A stretch of 64,000 nt of DNA from Planctomycetota bacterium (GTDB lineage Bacteria > Planctomycetota > UBA8742 > UBA2392). The notes under the pieces were generated by a model, which worked only from the letters and a program-made list of their open reading frames with translations, had not been told where the DNA came from and made no database searches. Each line of letters begins with the position of its first letter. Position 1 is the first letter of the stretch. The stretch covers positions 744,001-808,000 of the forward strand of contig JABTUE010000001.1 of the NCBI GenBank assembly GCA_015075515.1. The letters are read 5' to 3'. The position numbers were made by a program, and so were the translations under genes. Of this stretch, positions 1 to 8,539 are shown in pieces.

Positions 1-338
1 TGTTCAAACGCGTGCACGCACCCACGTTTCCGGTGTTTCACGCGCGCTTTGGCGTGTACTTCATGCTGGGCGAACTCAACGGGCGCTACGACTTCACGAT
101 CGAGTTCGTCGAGCCGCTGGAGGGCCACGTGCTGGGCCGGGCCGAACTGCGCGGCATTGAACACACCAAGCCGCTGGAAGACTTCGAAACCGGCATCAAC
201 CTGCCCGGCCTTCAGTTCATGCGCGAGGGCACGTTTGAAGTGCACCTGAAGGTCAACGGCGAACTGCTGCACGTGGACACGCTGCAGGCAATCAAGGTCG
301 AGCCGCCGCCCGCCCCGCCCCGCCCGCCCGGCAGTTGA
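1..338 (+). CDS. DUF6941-like protein, 3' part only
   Basis: The reading frame is already open at the window edge (codons from base 3), so the true start lies upstream and only about 112 C-terminal residues are visible. The pattern is a beta-rich fragment: a phrase about ligand-free strands ending in GRYDF, then a predicted strand pair around LPGLQFMREGTFEVHLKVNGELL, and a Pro-rich C-terminal tail (PPPAPPRPPGS). This layout, with short hydrophobic strands and a closing 'G-x-y-F-x-V-x-L-x-V-[DN]-G' strand, resembles the small bacterial DUF6941 family, whose function is unknown. The match is by eye only. Nothing in the fragment suggests an enzyme. Confidence 0.6.
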   Translation, partial: FKRVHAPTFPVFHARFGVYFMLGELNGRYDFTIEFVEPLEGHVLGRAELRGIEHTKPLEDFETGINLPGLQFMREGTFEVHLKVNGELLHVDTLQAIKVEPPPAPPRPPGS

Positions 339-449
339 GCAGCAGCCCCGGCTACGTTTTTTTTGCGGATTTTTTTGACAACCCCGGAGGCGGCGGGCTA
401 GACTTCGCCGGTCAAGACTGGGCTAAGTACCATTCAGTGAGGCGGACCC

Positions 450-1991
450 ATGGTCCACCGCCGCTGCTGGTCGGCCCTTTATGGGGCGGGCCCCTTTCTT
501 CTTTGTCTGCTTCTGAGTGCCTGCTCCGGGGGAGATTCCTCCGGCGGCGGCAGTTCCGGGCCGCCGCAATCCGCGGGCGACCTGTCGCCGGTCACCACGC
601 TCAGTGACGACGACAAGGCTCATTTCCTGCACCGCACGCATTTCGGCATCCGGCCCTCCGAGCTGGCCAACCTCAACAGCATGGGCTTTGAGGCCTACGT
701 GGACTGGATGCTGTCCATGCCCGCCGACACGGCGCTGGAAAACACGGCCAAATCCACGCACATCGCCGACCCGGATTACCCCGGCGGCAATGAAATCATG
801 TACTTCTGGCTGCACCTGATGCTGCACAGCCAGAACCCGTTTCAGGAAAACCTGGCGCTGTTCTGGCACGACCATTTCGCGGCCAGCCAGGACGCGCTGG
901 TGGGCGACAATAACTGGTGGATGTACGCCCACATTGATCTGTGGCGCAAACACACCACCGGCAAGCTGCGCGACCTGCTGTACAAAATGGCCACCGACTG
1001 GCTGATGCTGGTGTGGCTCAACGGCACCGACAGCACCGCCGCGGCGCCCAACGAAAACTTCGCCCGCGAGTTCTGGGAACTGTTCACCCTGGGCGCCGAC
1101 AACGGCTACACCCAGGCCGACATTGTCCAGGGCGCGCGCAGCTTTACCGGCTACCGCAGCGTGTTTTCGCCCAACCACTTTGGTGCCGGGCGCGACTCGC
1201 GCGTGATCGTGTGGGACGGCTCGCGCCACGACAACGGCACCAAAACCATCTTCGGCCAGACGCTGGCCGGCAACGGCCAGGCCGAATACCAGGATGTGGT
1301 GGACCTTACCCTTGCCGCCCGCGCGCTGCCGGTGGCGCGCTTTCTGTGCCGCAAGCTTTGGGAATACTGGGTCTACCGCGATCCGTCCGACGCGCTGGTC
1401 AATGACCTGGCGCAGGGGTTTGTGGCCTCGGGGTTTGAGCTCAGGCCGCTGTACAAGCGGATTTTGATGTCCAAAGAGTTTTTCACCCCAAGGGCCAAGG
1501 CCGGGCTGGTCAAGAGCGTGCTGCACCACCATGTGGGGTACCTGCGCACCACACGCTGCTTCATCAACATGCTGCGGATTGATTTCAGCCTGCGGGGCTG
1601 CGGCCAGGAACCCACGCGGCCGCCCAGCGTCAACGGCTGGCCCAAACACGAGGCGTGGCTGTCCAGCCAGGGGCTGATCGAGCGGGCGAACTTTTTGCGT
1701 GACTGCAACTTTTACAAGACGGACCCAGGCCAGAACGGCTACGACGTGGGCACGCTGATTCCGGCGGGCCAGACCGGCGACGCCCAGGTGGTGGATTACC
1801 TGTGCTGGCTGCTGCGCGTGACACTGGAGCCGTCACAGCGCGACCGTTGCATCCTGTACCTGAACCAGGACCGCAACAGCACAGGCGTGATCAGCCAGCC
1901 GTGGGACTACACCAACGCGACCCAGCGCGACAAGAAGATCCGCGGGCTGCTGTACATTCTGGGCCAGCACCCCACTTTCCAACTGCGATAA
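450..1991 (+). CDS. DUF1800 family lipoprotein
   Basis: A 513-residue secreted protein. The N terminus is a lipoprotein signal (basic MVHRR, hydrophobic stretch, lipobox LSAC with Cys25) followed by a Ser/Gly-rich linker. The body carries DUF1800 features: HFLHRTHFGIRPSEL near residue 53, the NLALFWHDHFA phrase, NENFAREFWELFTLG and YTQADIVQGARSFTGY. DUF1800 proteins have no established reaction but nearly always pair with a DUF1501 partner, which begins 11 bases downstream here. The two are therefore probably co-transcribed and act together outside the cytoplasmic membrane. The ATG at 450 is chosen because it places the signal peptide at the N terminus. No transfer signs are visible. Confidence 0.9.
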   Translation: MVHRRCWSALYGAGPFLLCLLLSACSGGDSSGGGSSGPPQSAGDLSPVTTLSDDDKAHFLHRTHFGIRPSELANLNSMGFEAYVDWMLSMPADTALENTAKSTHIADPDYPGGNEIMYFWLHLMLHSQNPFQENLALFWHDHFAASQDALVGDNNWWMYAHIDLWRKHTTGKLRDLLYKMATDWLMLVWLNGTDSTAAAPNENFAREFWELFTLGADNGYTQADIVQGARSFTGYRSVFSPNHFGAGRDSRVIVWDGSRHDNGTKTIFGQTLAGNGQAEYQDVVDLTLAARALPVARFLCRKLWEYWVYRDPSDALVNDLAQGFVASGFELRPLYKRILMSKEFFTPRAKAGLVKSVLHHHVGYLRTTRCFINMLRIDFSLRGCGQEPTRPPSVNGWPKHEAWLSSQGLIERANFLRDCNFYKTDPGQNGYDVGTLIPAGQTGDAQVVDYLCWLLRVTLEPSQRDRCILYLNQDRNSTGVISQPWDYTNATQRDKKIRGLLYILGQHPTFQLR

Positions 1992-2002
1992 GGAGCCAGG
2001 CC

Positions 2003-3316
2003 ATGAACAAGCACACGATCAACACGGCCCGTCGCGGTTTTCTGCGTGCGGGCGCGGCCTGCGCCACCGTGACCGCGCTGGGCGCGCTGGGGCGGGGGCG
2101 GCTGCCGTTTTCGGCGCCGCTGCGGGCGGCGCCGCTGGCGGGCTACAAGCGGCTGGTGATTGTCAATCTGGTGGGCGGCAACGACGGCCTGAACACCGTG
2201 TTTCCGGCCGCCGGCGCGGCCCAGACGGCGTACCTGGCGCGGCGGCCGGGCATTGGTCTGGCGGCGGCCCAGGGCCTGTCGCTGGCTGGCGGGCCGGGTC
2301 TTTCGGGCTGGCGGCTGCACCCGGCGCTGGACCAGTTGCAGGCGATCTGGAACGCCGGCCAACTGGCGATTGTCAGCAAGGTGGGCTATCCCAACGAAAA
2401 TCTCAGCCACTTTGTCAGCGAAGACATCTGGAGCAGCGGCGCCCGCAACGGCGTGGCGCTGTCGGGCATGGCCCGGGGCTGGATTGCCCGTTACGCCAAC
2501 GCCCACACCACAACCTCTACCGGTGTGGTCAGCGTGGGCATGGGCCGCAAGCTGGATTTTGAGGGTGCCAACCTCAACCCGCTGCTGATGTCCAGCGCCG
2601 CGGCCTTCAGCCTCAAGACCGATTCCACCTACGACTACAACCACATCCTGCGCGTTTCCGTGCTGCAGCAGAACCTGGCCGAACAGCCCGCGGGTGACCT
2701 CAAGGGGCGTGTGGCCGCGGCCCAGCAGGCCGCCCACGCCGCTGCTGCGGGCGTGCAGGCCGCGCGCACGGCGTACCTGGGCTGGGGCATGGGAGCAACG
2801 TACCCCACAGCCAACACCAACCCCTTCACGGGGCGGCTGGGGCCCAGCCTGCGCGACATTGCGTCGCTGATCTACGGCGGTTTCGACACGCGCATCTATT
2901 ACACCGGGCTGCCGGGCGGGTTTGACACCCACAGCGCCCAGGAACCGATGCACACCCAGTTGCTGACCGATCTGGACGACGCCCTGGCGGCCTTCCGTGC
3001 CGACCTGATGGCCATGAACGTCTGGAACGATACCGCGGTGCTGGTGGTCAGCGAGTTCGGGCGCCGGAACTATGAAAACGGCTCGGCGGGCAGCGACCAC
3101 GGCCACGGCAACTTCTGTTTCGTGCTGGGCGGCGCCGTAAGCGGCGGTCTGCACGGTGACATGGTCACCCAGTCCGACATCAACGCCGAGTATCTGCCCT
3201 ACACCACCGATTTCCGTGACGTGTACCGGCACATGCTGGAGGATCACTTGGGACACTCGGCGGCGGGCCTGTTTCCGGAGTCGCAGCCGATCTCAAAGAC
3301 GCTTTCCATCCTGTGA
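2003..3316 (+). CDS. DUF1501 family protein, Tat-exported
   Basis: A 437-residue protein starting at ATG 2003 with AGGAG 7-12 bases upstream. A longer upstream in-frame start would run through the DUF1800 gene and is not needed. The N terminus has a twin-arginine signal (TARRGFLRAGA followed by an Ala/Leu-rich stretch), so export as a folded protein is predicted. The core has the DUF1501 hallmarks: LVIVNLVGGNDGLNT, the GFDTHSAQ phrase, VVSEFGRRNYENGSAGSDHGHG and the terminal FRDVYRHML. These resemble the metal-site layout of alkaline phosphatase/sulfatase-fold proteins. The substrate is unknown. It forms an operon with the DUF1800 gene before it; a GC-rich hairpin follows at 3356. Confidence 0.92.
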   Translation: MNKHTINTARRGFLRAGAACATVTALGALGRGRLPFSAPLRAAPLAGYKRLVIVNLVGGNDGLNTVFPAAGAAQTAYLARRPGIGLAAAQGLSLAGGPGLSGWRLHPALDQLQAIWNAGQLAIVSKVGYPNENLSHFVSEDIWSSGARNGVALSGMARGWIARYANAHTTTSTGVVSVGMGRKLDFEGANLNPLLMSSAAAFSLKTDSTYDYNHILRVSVLQQNLAEQPAGDLKGRVAAAQQAAHAAAAGVQAARTAYLGWGMGATYPTANTNPFTGRLGPSLRDIASLIYGGFDTRIYYTGLPGGFDTHSAQEPMHTQLLTDLDDALAAFRADLMAMNVWNDTAVLVVSEFGRRNYENGSAGSDHGHGNFCFVLGGAVSGGLHGDMVTQSDINAEYLPYTTDFRDVYRHMLEDHLGHSAAGLFPESQPISKTLSIL

Positions 3317-3355
3317 CGACGCGCACGGGCGAAGTCTGCGCAACGGTCGCGGGAT

Positions 3356-3385
3356 CAACGGGCCGCCCACCAGGGCGGCCCGTTG
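3356..3385 (+). terminator. Hairpin after the DUF1800/DUF1501 operon
   Basis: A perfect 13-bp inverted repeat (3356-3368 with 3373-3385) with a 4-base loop (ACCA), 40 bases after the DUF1501 stop codon. There is no U-tract behind it, so it would be an atypical intrinsic terminator or an mRNA 3'-end stabiliser. It separates this operon from korA. Confidence 0.55.
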
Positions 3386-3490
3386 CGCGGGTTCGCCCTT
3401 CCATTGCAGCGCAAAAGCCCAGACGTATAAGGGCCGTCCCGGCGTTATGAACATGCGGGAGACGCGGGTTTGCCGGGCACAGGAGCCTCT

Positions 3491-5326
3491 ATGAGTACGG
3501 CAGCGACTGCCGAAGCAATCGGGACGATTGTCAACGACTTCAGCATCCACGTGGCCACCGCCAACGGTTCGGGGTCACAGACCAGCAACATGGTTCTGCT
3601 GCGCGCCCTGTTCCAGATGGGCATTCCGGTCAGCGGCAAGAACCTGTTTCCCAGCAACATTCAGGGTCTGCCCACCTGGTTCACCATCCGTGCCAGCAAG
3701 GACGGCTGGATCGCGCGCAAGCAGGACAGCGACGTGATCGTGTGCATGAACCCCGAAACCGCCGACGAAGACGTCGCCACGGCGCGCAAGGGCGCCGTGC
3801 TGATCTATGACGACTCGCTGCGCCAGCAGGAAAAACGCCCGGACTGCATCCATTACCCCGTGCCGTTCAAGAAGCTGATCGCCGAGTGCTGCCCGGACCT
3901 CAAGCTGCGCAAGCTGGTGATCAACATGCTGTACGTCGGCGTGTGCGCCGAACTGTTCGGCATTGACATGCACGAACTCAAGGTCGCGCTGAACAAACAG
4001 CTTGCCGGCAAACAGAAGGCCATAGACATCAACCTGCCCGCGCTGGAACACGGCGCCAAATGGGTGCGCGAAAACCTGCCCAAAAAGGACCCGTTCAAGG
4101 TCCAGCACATGGACGCCAACAAGGGCAAGATCATCATTGAGGGCAACGCGGCCTCGGCCCTGGGCCTGATGTTTGGCGGCGTCACCGTGGTCACCTGGTA
4201 CCCGATCACGCCCAGTTCCAGCCTGTGCGAGTATCTGGACGAATACCTGAACCGCTTCCGGCTGGACAAGGACGGCAAGCGCACCTTTGCCGTGGTGCAG
4301 GCCGAAGACGAAATTGCCGCCGCGGGCATGCTGGCCGGCGCGGGCTGGGCCGGCGCGCGCTGCTTTACCAGCACCAGCGGCCCCGGCATCAGCCTGATGA
4401 ACGAGATTATCGGACTTGGCTACTTTGCCGAAATTCCGTTTGTGATCTGCGACGTCGCGCGCACCGGCCCCAGCACCGGGTTGCCCACGCGTACCATGCA
4501 GGGCGACATCTATTCGCTGATGTACGCCAGCCACGGCGACACCAAGCACATCGTGATCATCCCCAGCGAACCCAAAGAGGCCTTCGAGTTCGCCCAGGAA
4601 GCCCTGGACATTGCCGAAGAGTTCCAGACCCCGGTGTTTCTGATGCTGGATCTGGACCTTGGCATGAACTACTGGATGTCCGACCGCTTTGCCTACCCCA
4701 GCAAGCCCATCCACCGCGGCAAGGTTCTGACCAAGGAACAACTGCAGGAACTGGGCGGCAAATGGGGCCGCTACCAGGATGTGGACGGCGACGGCATTGC
4801 CTACCGCACCATCCCCGGCACCGAACACCCCAACGCCGCGTACTTCACGCGCGGCACCGGCCACACACCCCAGGCCACCTACAGCGAAAAGCCCGAACAC
4901 TGGAAGTCCAACATGGACCGCCTGGCCAAGAAGTTTGAAACGGCCAAGAAGCGCGTGCCCAAGCCCGTGATTTCCGGACACGGCAGCAAGGTCGGCCTGC
5001 TGTTCTGCGGCACCACCACCGAGGCCATCCGCGAGGCCGTGCACGAGCTGGAACACAAGCACAGGGTCAAGGTTGACCTGTGCCGGGTTCGGGCGTTTCC
5101 GTTCACGACCGAGGTCGAAGAGTTCATTGAAAAGCACGAACGCACCTACGTGGTGGAAATCAACCGCGACGGGCAGTTGCGCATGGCGCTGAGCGGCGAA
5201 CTGCCGCGCCTGGCGCCGAAGCTGCGCAGCATTCTGCACTACGACGGCATGCCTTTGACGGCGGCCACGGTTGTGGCGCAGTTCCGTGAACAGGAAGGCG
5301 CCTGGGGCAAGGGCACCCCGGAATAA
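3491..5326 (+). CDS. korA: 2-oxoacid:ferredoxin oxidoreductase, fused gamma-alpha subunit (KorA type)
   Basis: A 611-residue subunit of a thiamine-pyrophosphate enzyme that oxidatively decarboxylates a 2-oxoacid (most likely 2-oxoglutarate) to its acyl-CoA and reduces ferredoxin. The N-terminal ~190 residues are the gamma domain (ATANGSGSQTSNMVLLRALFQMG and the following IQGLPTWF). The alpha domain follows, with YPITPSSSL, TSTSGPGISLMNE and the GPSTGLPTRTMQGD segment that lines the active site. The gamma-alpha fusion and ~600-residue length are typical of bacterial KorA. ATG 3491 is used because AGGAG lies 6-10 bases upstream; an in-frame GTG/ATG farther up is less likely. korB follows 49 bases downstream, completing the heterodimer. 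Substrate choice between pyruvate and 2-oxoglutarate is inferred from overall KorA/KorB architecture, not proven. Confidence 0.92.
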   Translation: MSTAATAEAIGTIVNDFSIHVATANGSGSQTSNMVLLRALFQMGIPVSGKNLFPSNIQGLPTWFTIRASKDGWIARKQDSDVIVCMNPETADEDVATARKGAVLIYDDSLRQQEKRPDCIHYPVPFKKLIAECCPDLKLRKLVINMLYVGVCAELFGIDMHELKVALNKQLAGKQKAIDINLPALEHGAKWVRENLPKKDPFKVQHMDANKGKIIIEGNAASALGLMFGGVTVVTWYPITPSSSLCEYLDEYLNRFRLDKDGKRTFAVVQAEDEIAAAGMLAGAGWAGARCFTSTSGPGISLMNEIIGLGYFAEIPFVICDVARTGPSTGLPTRTMQGDIYSLMYASHGDTKHIVIIPSEPKEAFEFAQEALDIAEEFQTPVFLMLDLDLGMNYWMSDRFAYPSKPIHRGKVLTKEQLQELGGKWGRYQDVDGDGIAYRTIPGTEHPNAAYFTRGTGHTPQATYSEKPEHWKSNMDRLAKKFETAKKRVPKPVISGHGSKVGLLFCGTTTEAIREAVHELEHKHRVKVDLCRVRAFPFTTEVEEFIEKHERTYVVEINRDGQLRMALSGELPRLAPKLRSILHYDGMPLTAATVVAQFREQEGAWGKGTPE

Positions 5327-5375
5327 CGGACAACCCGCAAACGCAAAGCCTCAGCCAGCATTACCGGAGAAAGCC

Positions 5376-6428
5376 ATGGCAGGAGCCACCGAAGCACCCG
5401 AAGCCCCCAGCAACCAGGTCAACCGCGTTGGCCTGCAGAAGAAGGATTACGCCGGCAGCAAAAGCACGCTGTGCATCGGCTGCGGCCACGACCTGATCAC
5501 GGCGCGCCTGATTGACGCGGCCTTTGACCTCAGCCTGAAGCCCGAAAATGTGGTCAAGCTGTCGGGCATCGGCTGCTCAAGCAAGACGCCGGCGTATTTC
5601 ATGTCGCGCAGCTTCAGCTTCAACAGCGTGCACGGCCGCATGCCCAGCGTGGCCACCGGCGCGTCGCTGGCCAACCGGCACCTCAAGATCATCGGCGTTT
5701 CCGGCGACGGCGACACTGCCAACATCGGCATCGGCCAGTTCGTGCACGTGATGCGCCGCAACCTCGACATGATCTACATTGTCGAAAACAACGGTGTGTA
5801 CGGCCTGACCAAGGGCCAGTTTTCGGCCACCGCCGACAAGGGCAGCAAACAGAAGTACGGCAACGTCAACTTCATGGCGCCGATTGACCTGTGCGCCCTG
5901 GCCGTCGAGCTGGGCTGCAACTTTGTCGCCCGTCTGTTTGCCGGCAACACCAAGATGATGCGCCAGGCGCTGCAGGCCGCGCTGGCCTTCAAGGGCACGG
6001 CGATGCTGGACATCATCAGCCCGTGCGTGACCTTCAACAACCACGCCGGCTCGACCAAGAGCTTTCCTTACGTGAAGGAGCACGAGACGGCGCTGCAGGA
6101 CATCGGGTTTGTCCCGGCCTATGACCCCACCTACCACGAAATGGCTGCCGGCGAAGAGCGCGAGATCAAGCTGGGCGACGGCAGCAAAATGACGCTCAAG
6201 GCCCTGGGCAACGACTACAACCCCACCGACCGTGTGGGCGCGCTGAAGATGCTGGCCGAAAGCCGCGAACAGCAGAAGCTGCTGACCGGCATCATTTACG
6301 TGGCGGAAAGCCAGCCCACGTTCCCGGAAATGCTGAACATGGTGGACCAGCCGCTGGCCACACTGCCGCAAAGCGTGACCCGCCCCGGCAAGGAAGTCTT
6401 GGAAGAAGTGATGAACGAACTGGCGTAG
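5376..6428 (+). CDS. korB: 2-oxoacid:ferredoxin oxidoreductase beta subunit (KorB type)
   Basis: A 350-residue beta subunit that binds TPP and one [4Fe-4S] cluster. Visible cluster ligands are Cys33 and Cys36 (CIGCGH), Cys67 (GIGCSS) and Cys217 (ISPCVTFNNH). The TPP/Mg motif is GDGD at 110-113 followed by ENN at 137-139. The lead residues before Cys33 form a short polar extension. The ATG at 5376 is preceded by a purine-rich GGAGAAAG; earlier in-frame codons overlap korA and encode low-complexity sequence. With korA it makes a complete two-subunit enzyme feeding reduced ferredoxin, as in bacteria that use KGOR in place of, or beside, 2-oxoglutarate dehydrogenase. A strong terminator follows at 6450. 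Confidence 0.93.
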   Translation: MAGATEAPEAPSNQVNRVGLQKKDYAGSKSTLCIGCGHDLITARLIDAAFDLSLKPENVVKLSGIGCSSKTPAYFMSRSFSFNSVHGRMPSVATGASLANRHLKIIGVSGDGDTANIGIGQFVHVMRRNLDMIYIVENNGVYGLTKGQFSATADKGSKQKYGNVNFMAPIDLCALAVELGCNFVARLFAGNTKMMRQALQAALAFKGTAMLDIISPCVTFNNHAGSTKSFPYVKEHETALQDIGFVPAYDPTYHEMAAGEEREIKLGDGSKMTLKALGNDYNPTDRVGALKMLAESREQQKLLTGIIYVAESQPTFPEMLNMVDQPLATLPQSVTRPGKEVLEEVMNELA

Positions 6429-6449
6429 GCGCCAACAACGCGCAAGCCG

Positions 6450-6490
6450 CAATGAGCAATGGCAGACGCCATTGCTCATTGTTCATTTTT
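6450..6490 (+). terminator. Rho-independent terminator of korAB
   Basis: A perfect 14-bp stem (6450-6463 with 6468-6481) and a 4-base loop (AGAC), followed on the plus strand by a T-rich run (TTCATTTTT). It lies 21 bases after the korB stop. The aspS stop codon on the opposite strand (6476-6478) sits inside the 3' arm, so the hairpin also forms at the end of the aspS mRNA, though without a T-tract in that direction. Confidence 0.85.
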
Positions 6491-8365
6491 CTGCACCGTG
6501 ATGGCCAGGTCCTTCAGCAGCGCCGGTTCCACCTCGTTGGGCGTGTCAATCATCAGGTCGCGGCCGGTGGCCGATTTCGGAAACGCAATCACGTCCTGGA
6601 TGTTGTCCAGCCCCAGCAGCAGCATCATCAGGCGGTCCACGCCGCTGGCGATGCCGCCGTGCGGCGGGGCGCCGTGGGAAAGCGCGCTGAGCAGAAAGCC
6701 GAACTTCTTTTCGGCTTCTTCTTTGGTGATGCCGATCAGCTCAAACACGTCAGCCTGCCAGTCCGTGCGGTGCATGCGGATGCTTCCGCCGGCGATCTCG
6801 ACGCCGTTGATCACCAGGTCGTACTGGTTGTTGCGCAGTGCAAGCACTTCTTCCAGCTTCACGCCGCCGGCAAGCAGACGGTCCATCGGGTTTTCGCCTG
6901 TGCCCTTGCGGCTGATCGCGGCCATTTCCTGAACCCGCCCCACGTCCTGCGGCAGCGTAAACGGGTGGTGGCTGGCAAACAGCTTGCCGTCCTCTTCGCG
7001 GTACTCAAACAGCGGAAAATCAATCACCCATGTGACGGCGAACTTGGCGGGGTCATGCAGGCCCATTTTCTCGGCCACGCCGATGCGCAGGTTGTGCATC
7101 ACCGCGTGCACGATCTTCTCTTTGGCGTGGGCGCAGATGAACAAAATGTCGCCCGGCTGGGCGCCAAAGGCCGCGATCAGTGCCTTCTGTTCGGCCTCGG
7201 GAAAAAACTTGGCAATCGCGCCGTCCAGCCCGGTTGCCGTTACTTTCAGGTTGGCCAGACCACCGGCACCCATACCCTTGGCGTCGCGCTCCAGGTTCTT
7301 GAGTTGGCCCGTGCTGAAGGCCTCGGCCAGGCCGGGGCAGCGCAGGCCTTTGACCAGGCCGGTGGCGGCCGCGCCCTTGAACGCATTAAAGCTGCAACCT
7401 TTGGCCCACTGCGTCAGGTCCGTGAGTTTCAGGTCGCGCGAACGCAGGTCGGGCCGGTCAATGCTGTAATCGCGCATGGCCTGTTCATAGGTCATGCGCT
7501 CAAACGGCGGCGTCAGGCCGGCGCTCTTGCGCACGGGCCAGTTCTGGTCGGCAAAACGCGCGTCGTCGCGCAGGCTGTTGACCACGTTGGCAATCACGCG
7601 TTCGAACAGCGCCATCACGGTGTCGCGCGTGGGGAAGCTGACCTCAATGTCAATCTGGGTGAACTCGGGCTGGCGGTCGGCGCGCTTGTCTTCGTCGCGG
7701 AAACAGCGGGCAATCTGGTAGTAGCGGTCAAGTCCGGCGATCATGCACAGTTGCTTGAAAAGCTGCGGCGACTGCGGCAGGGCGTAGAACTGCCCCTGGT
7801 AGGCGCGCGAGGGCACAATGAAGTCACGCGCGCCCTCGGGTGTGCGCTTGTACAGGATCGGCGTTTCGATCTCGAGGAAGCCCTCGCCGTCCAGAACCTG
7901 GCGTGCGGCGGAAATGGCCCTGGCGCGGGCCTGCAACATGGCCTGCATGGGCCGGCGGCGCAGGTCAATGAAGCGGTGCTTCAGGCGCAGTTCGGGGTCG
8001 CACTTCAGGTCGTCGCGCACTTCAATGGCCGGCGTGACGGCGGTGTTCAGGATCTCAAAGTCATCCACCAGGAGTTCGACTTCGCCCGTGGCCATGGTGG
8101 TAGTGCGATTAGAGGCATCGCGTAGGGCGACCTTGCCCGTGGCGCGCAGCACGTATTCGCCGCGGGCGTCTTTGGTGCGTTCGACCAGCGCCTTGTCGCG
8201 TTCTTCGGCAAACGTGAGCTGCACCTTGCCGCTGACGTCGCGCAGCAGAATGAACACCACGCCGCCGCGGTCGCGCTTGGTGTCCATCCAGCCGCAGACG
8301 GTGACCGTCTGGCCGGCGTGTTCCTTGCGCAGGTCTCCGCAACGGTGGGTTCGCAGGCTTTGCAT
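6476..8365 (-). CDS. aspS: Aspartate--tRNA ligase
   Basis: A 629-residue class II aminoacyl-tRNA synthetase that attaches Asp to tRNA-Asp. The N-terminal OB-fold anticodon domain (residues ~1-105) holds GWMDTKRDRGGVVFILLRD. Class II motif 2 is FRDEDKRADRQPEFTQIDIE and motif 3 is GVDRLMMLLLGLDNIQDVIAFPK near the C terminus. Between them is the ~130-residue GAD insertion typical of the long bacterial form (about 590-630 residues). The ATG at 8365 gives the expected N terminus MQSLRTHRCG. Whether it also charges tRNA-Asn (non-discriminating form) cannot be read from the sequence alone. It is convergent with korB and divergent from uvrA. Confidence 0.97.
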   Translation of the reverse strand: MQSLRTHRCGDLRKEHAGQTVTVCGWMDTKRDRGGVVFILLRDVSGKVQLTFAEERDKALVERTKDARGEYVLRATGKVALRDASNRTTTMATGEVELLVDDFEILNTAVTPAIEVRDDLKCDPELRLKHRFIDLRRRPMQAMLQARARAISAARQVLDGEGFLEIETPILYKRTPEGARDFIVPSRAYQGQFYALPQSPQLFKQLCMIAGLDRYYQIARCFRDEDKRADRQPEFTQIDIEVSFPTRDTVMALFERVIANVVNSLRDDARFADQNWPVRKSAGLTPPFERMTYEQAMRDYSIDRPDLRSRDLKLTDLTQWAKGCSFNAFKGAAATGLVKGLRCPGLAEAFSTGQLKNLERDAKGMGAGGLANLKVTATGLDGAIAKFFPEAEQKALIAAFGAQPGDILFICAHAKEKIVHAVMHNLRIGVAEKMGLHDPAKFAVTWVIDFPLFEYREEDGKLFASHHPFTLPQDVGRVQEMAAISRKGTGENPMDRLLAGGVKLEEVLALRNNQYDLVINGVEIAGGSIRMHRTDWQADVFELIGITKEEAEKKFGFLLSALSHGAPPHGGIASGVDRLMMLLLGLDNIQDVIAFPKSATGRDLMIDTPNEVEPALLKDLAITVQKNEQ

Positions 8366-8539
8366 GGCGCTCCTTGGCTGACGCGATCAAACGAACGCGG
8401 GTTACGCGGCCGACGGTATAAACGGCACGCGGCCCGGCGTACAGCGCCGGGCCGCGCGGGGTTCAACCTCTGCCGGCGCGCCCATGCCCCTTGTTTGTCG
8501 CGTCCATGTGGTATTGTCTGGGTCTCGTTGGGAACACCC

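Noticed and set aside
6452..8125. 557-codon plus-strand frame over aspS
   Set aside because: Antisense to a clear aspartyl-tRNA synthetase; high GC makes long antisense frames common.
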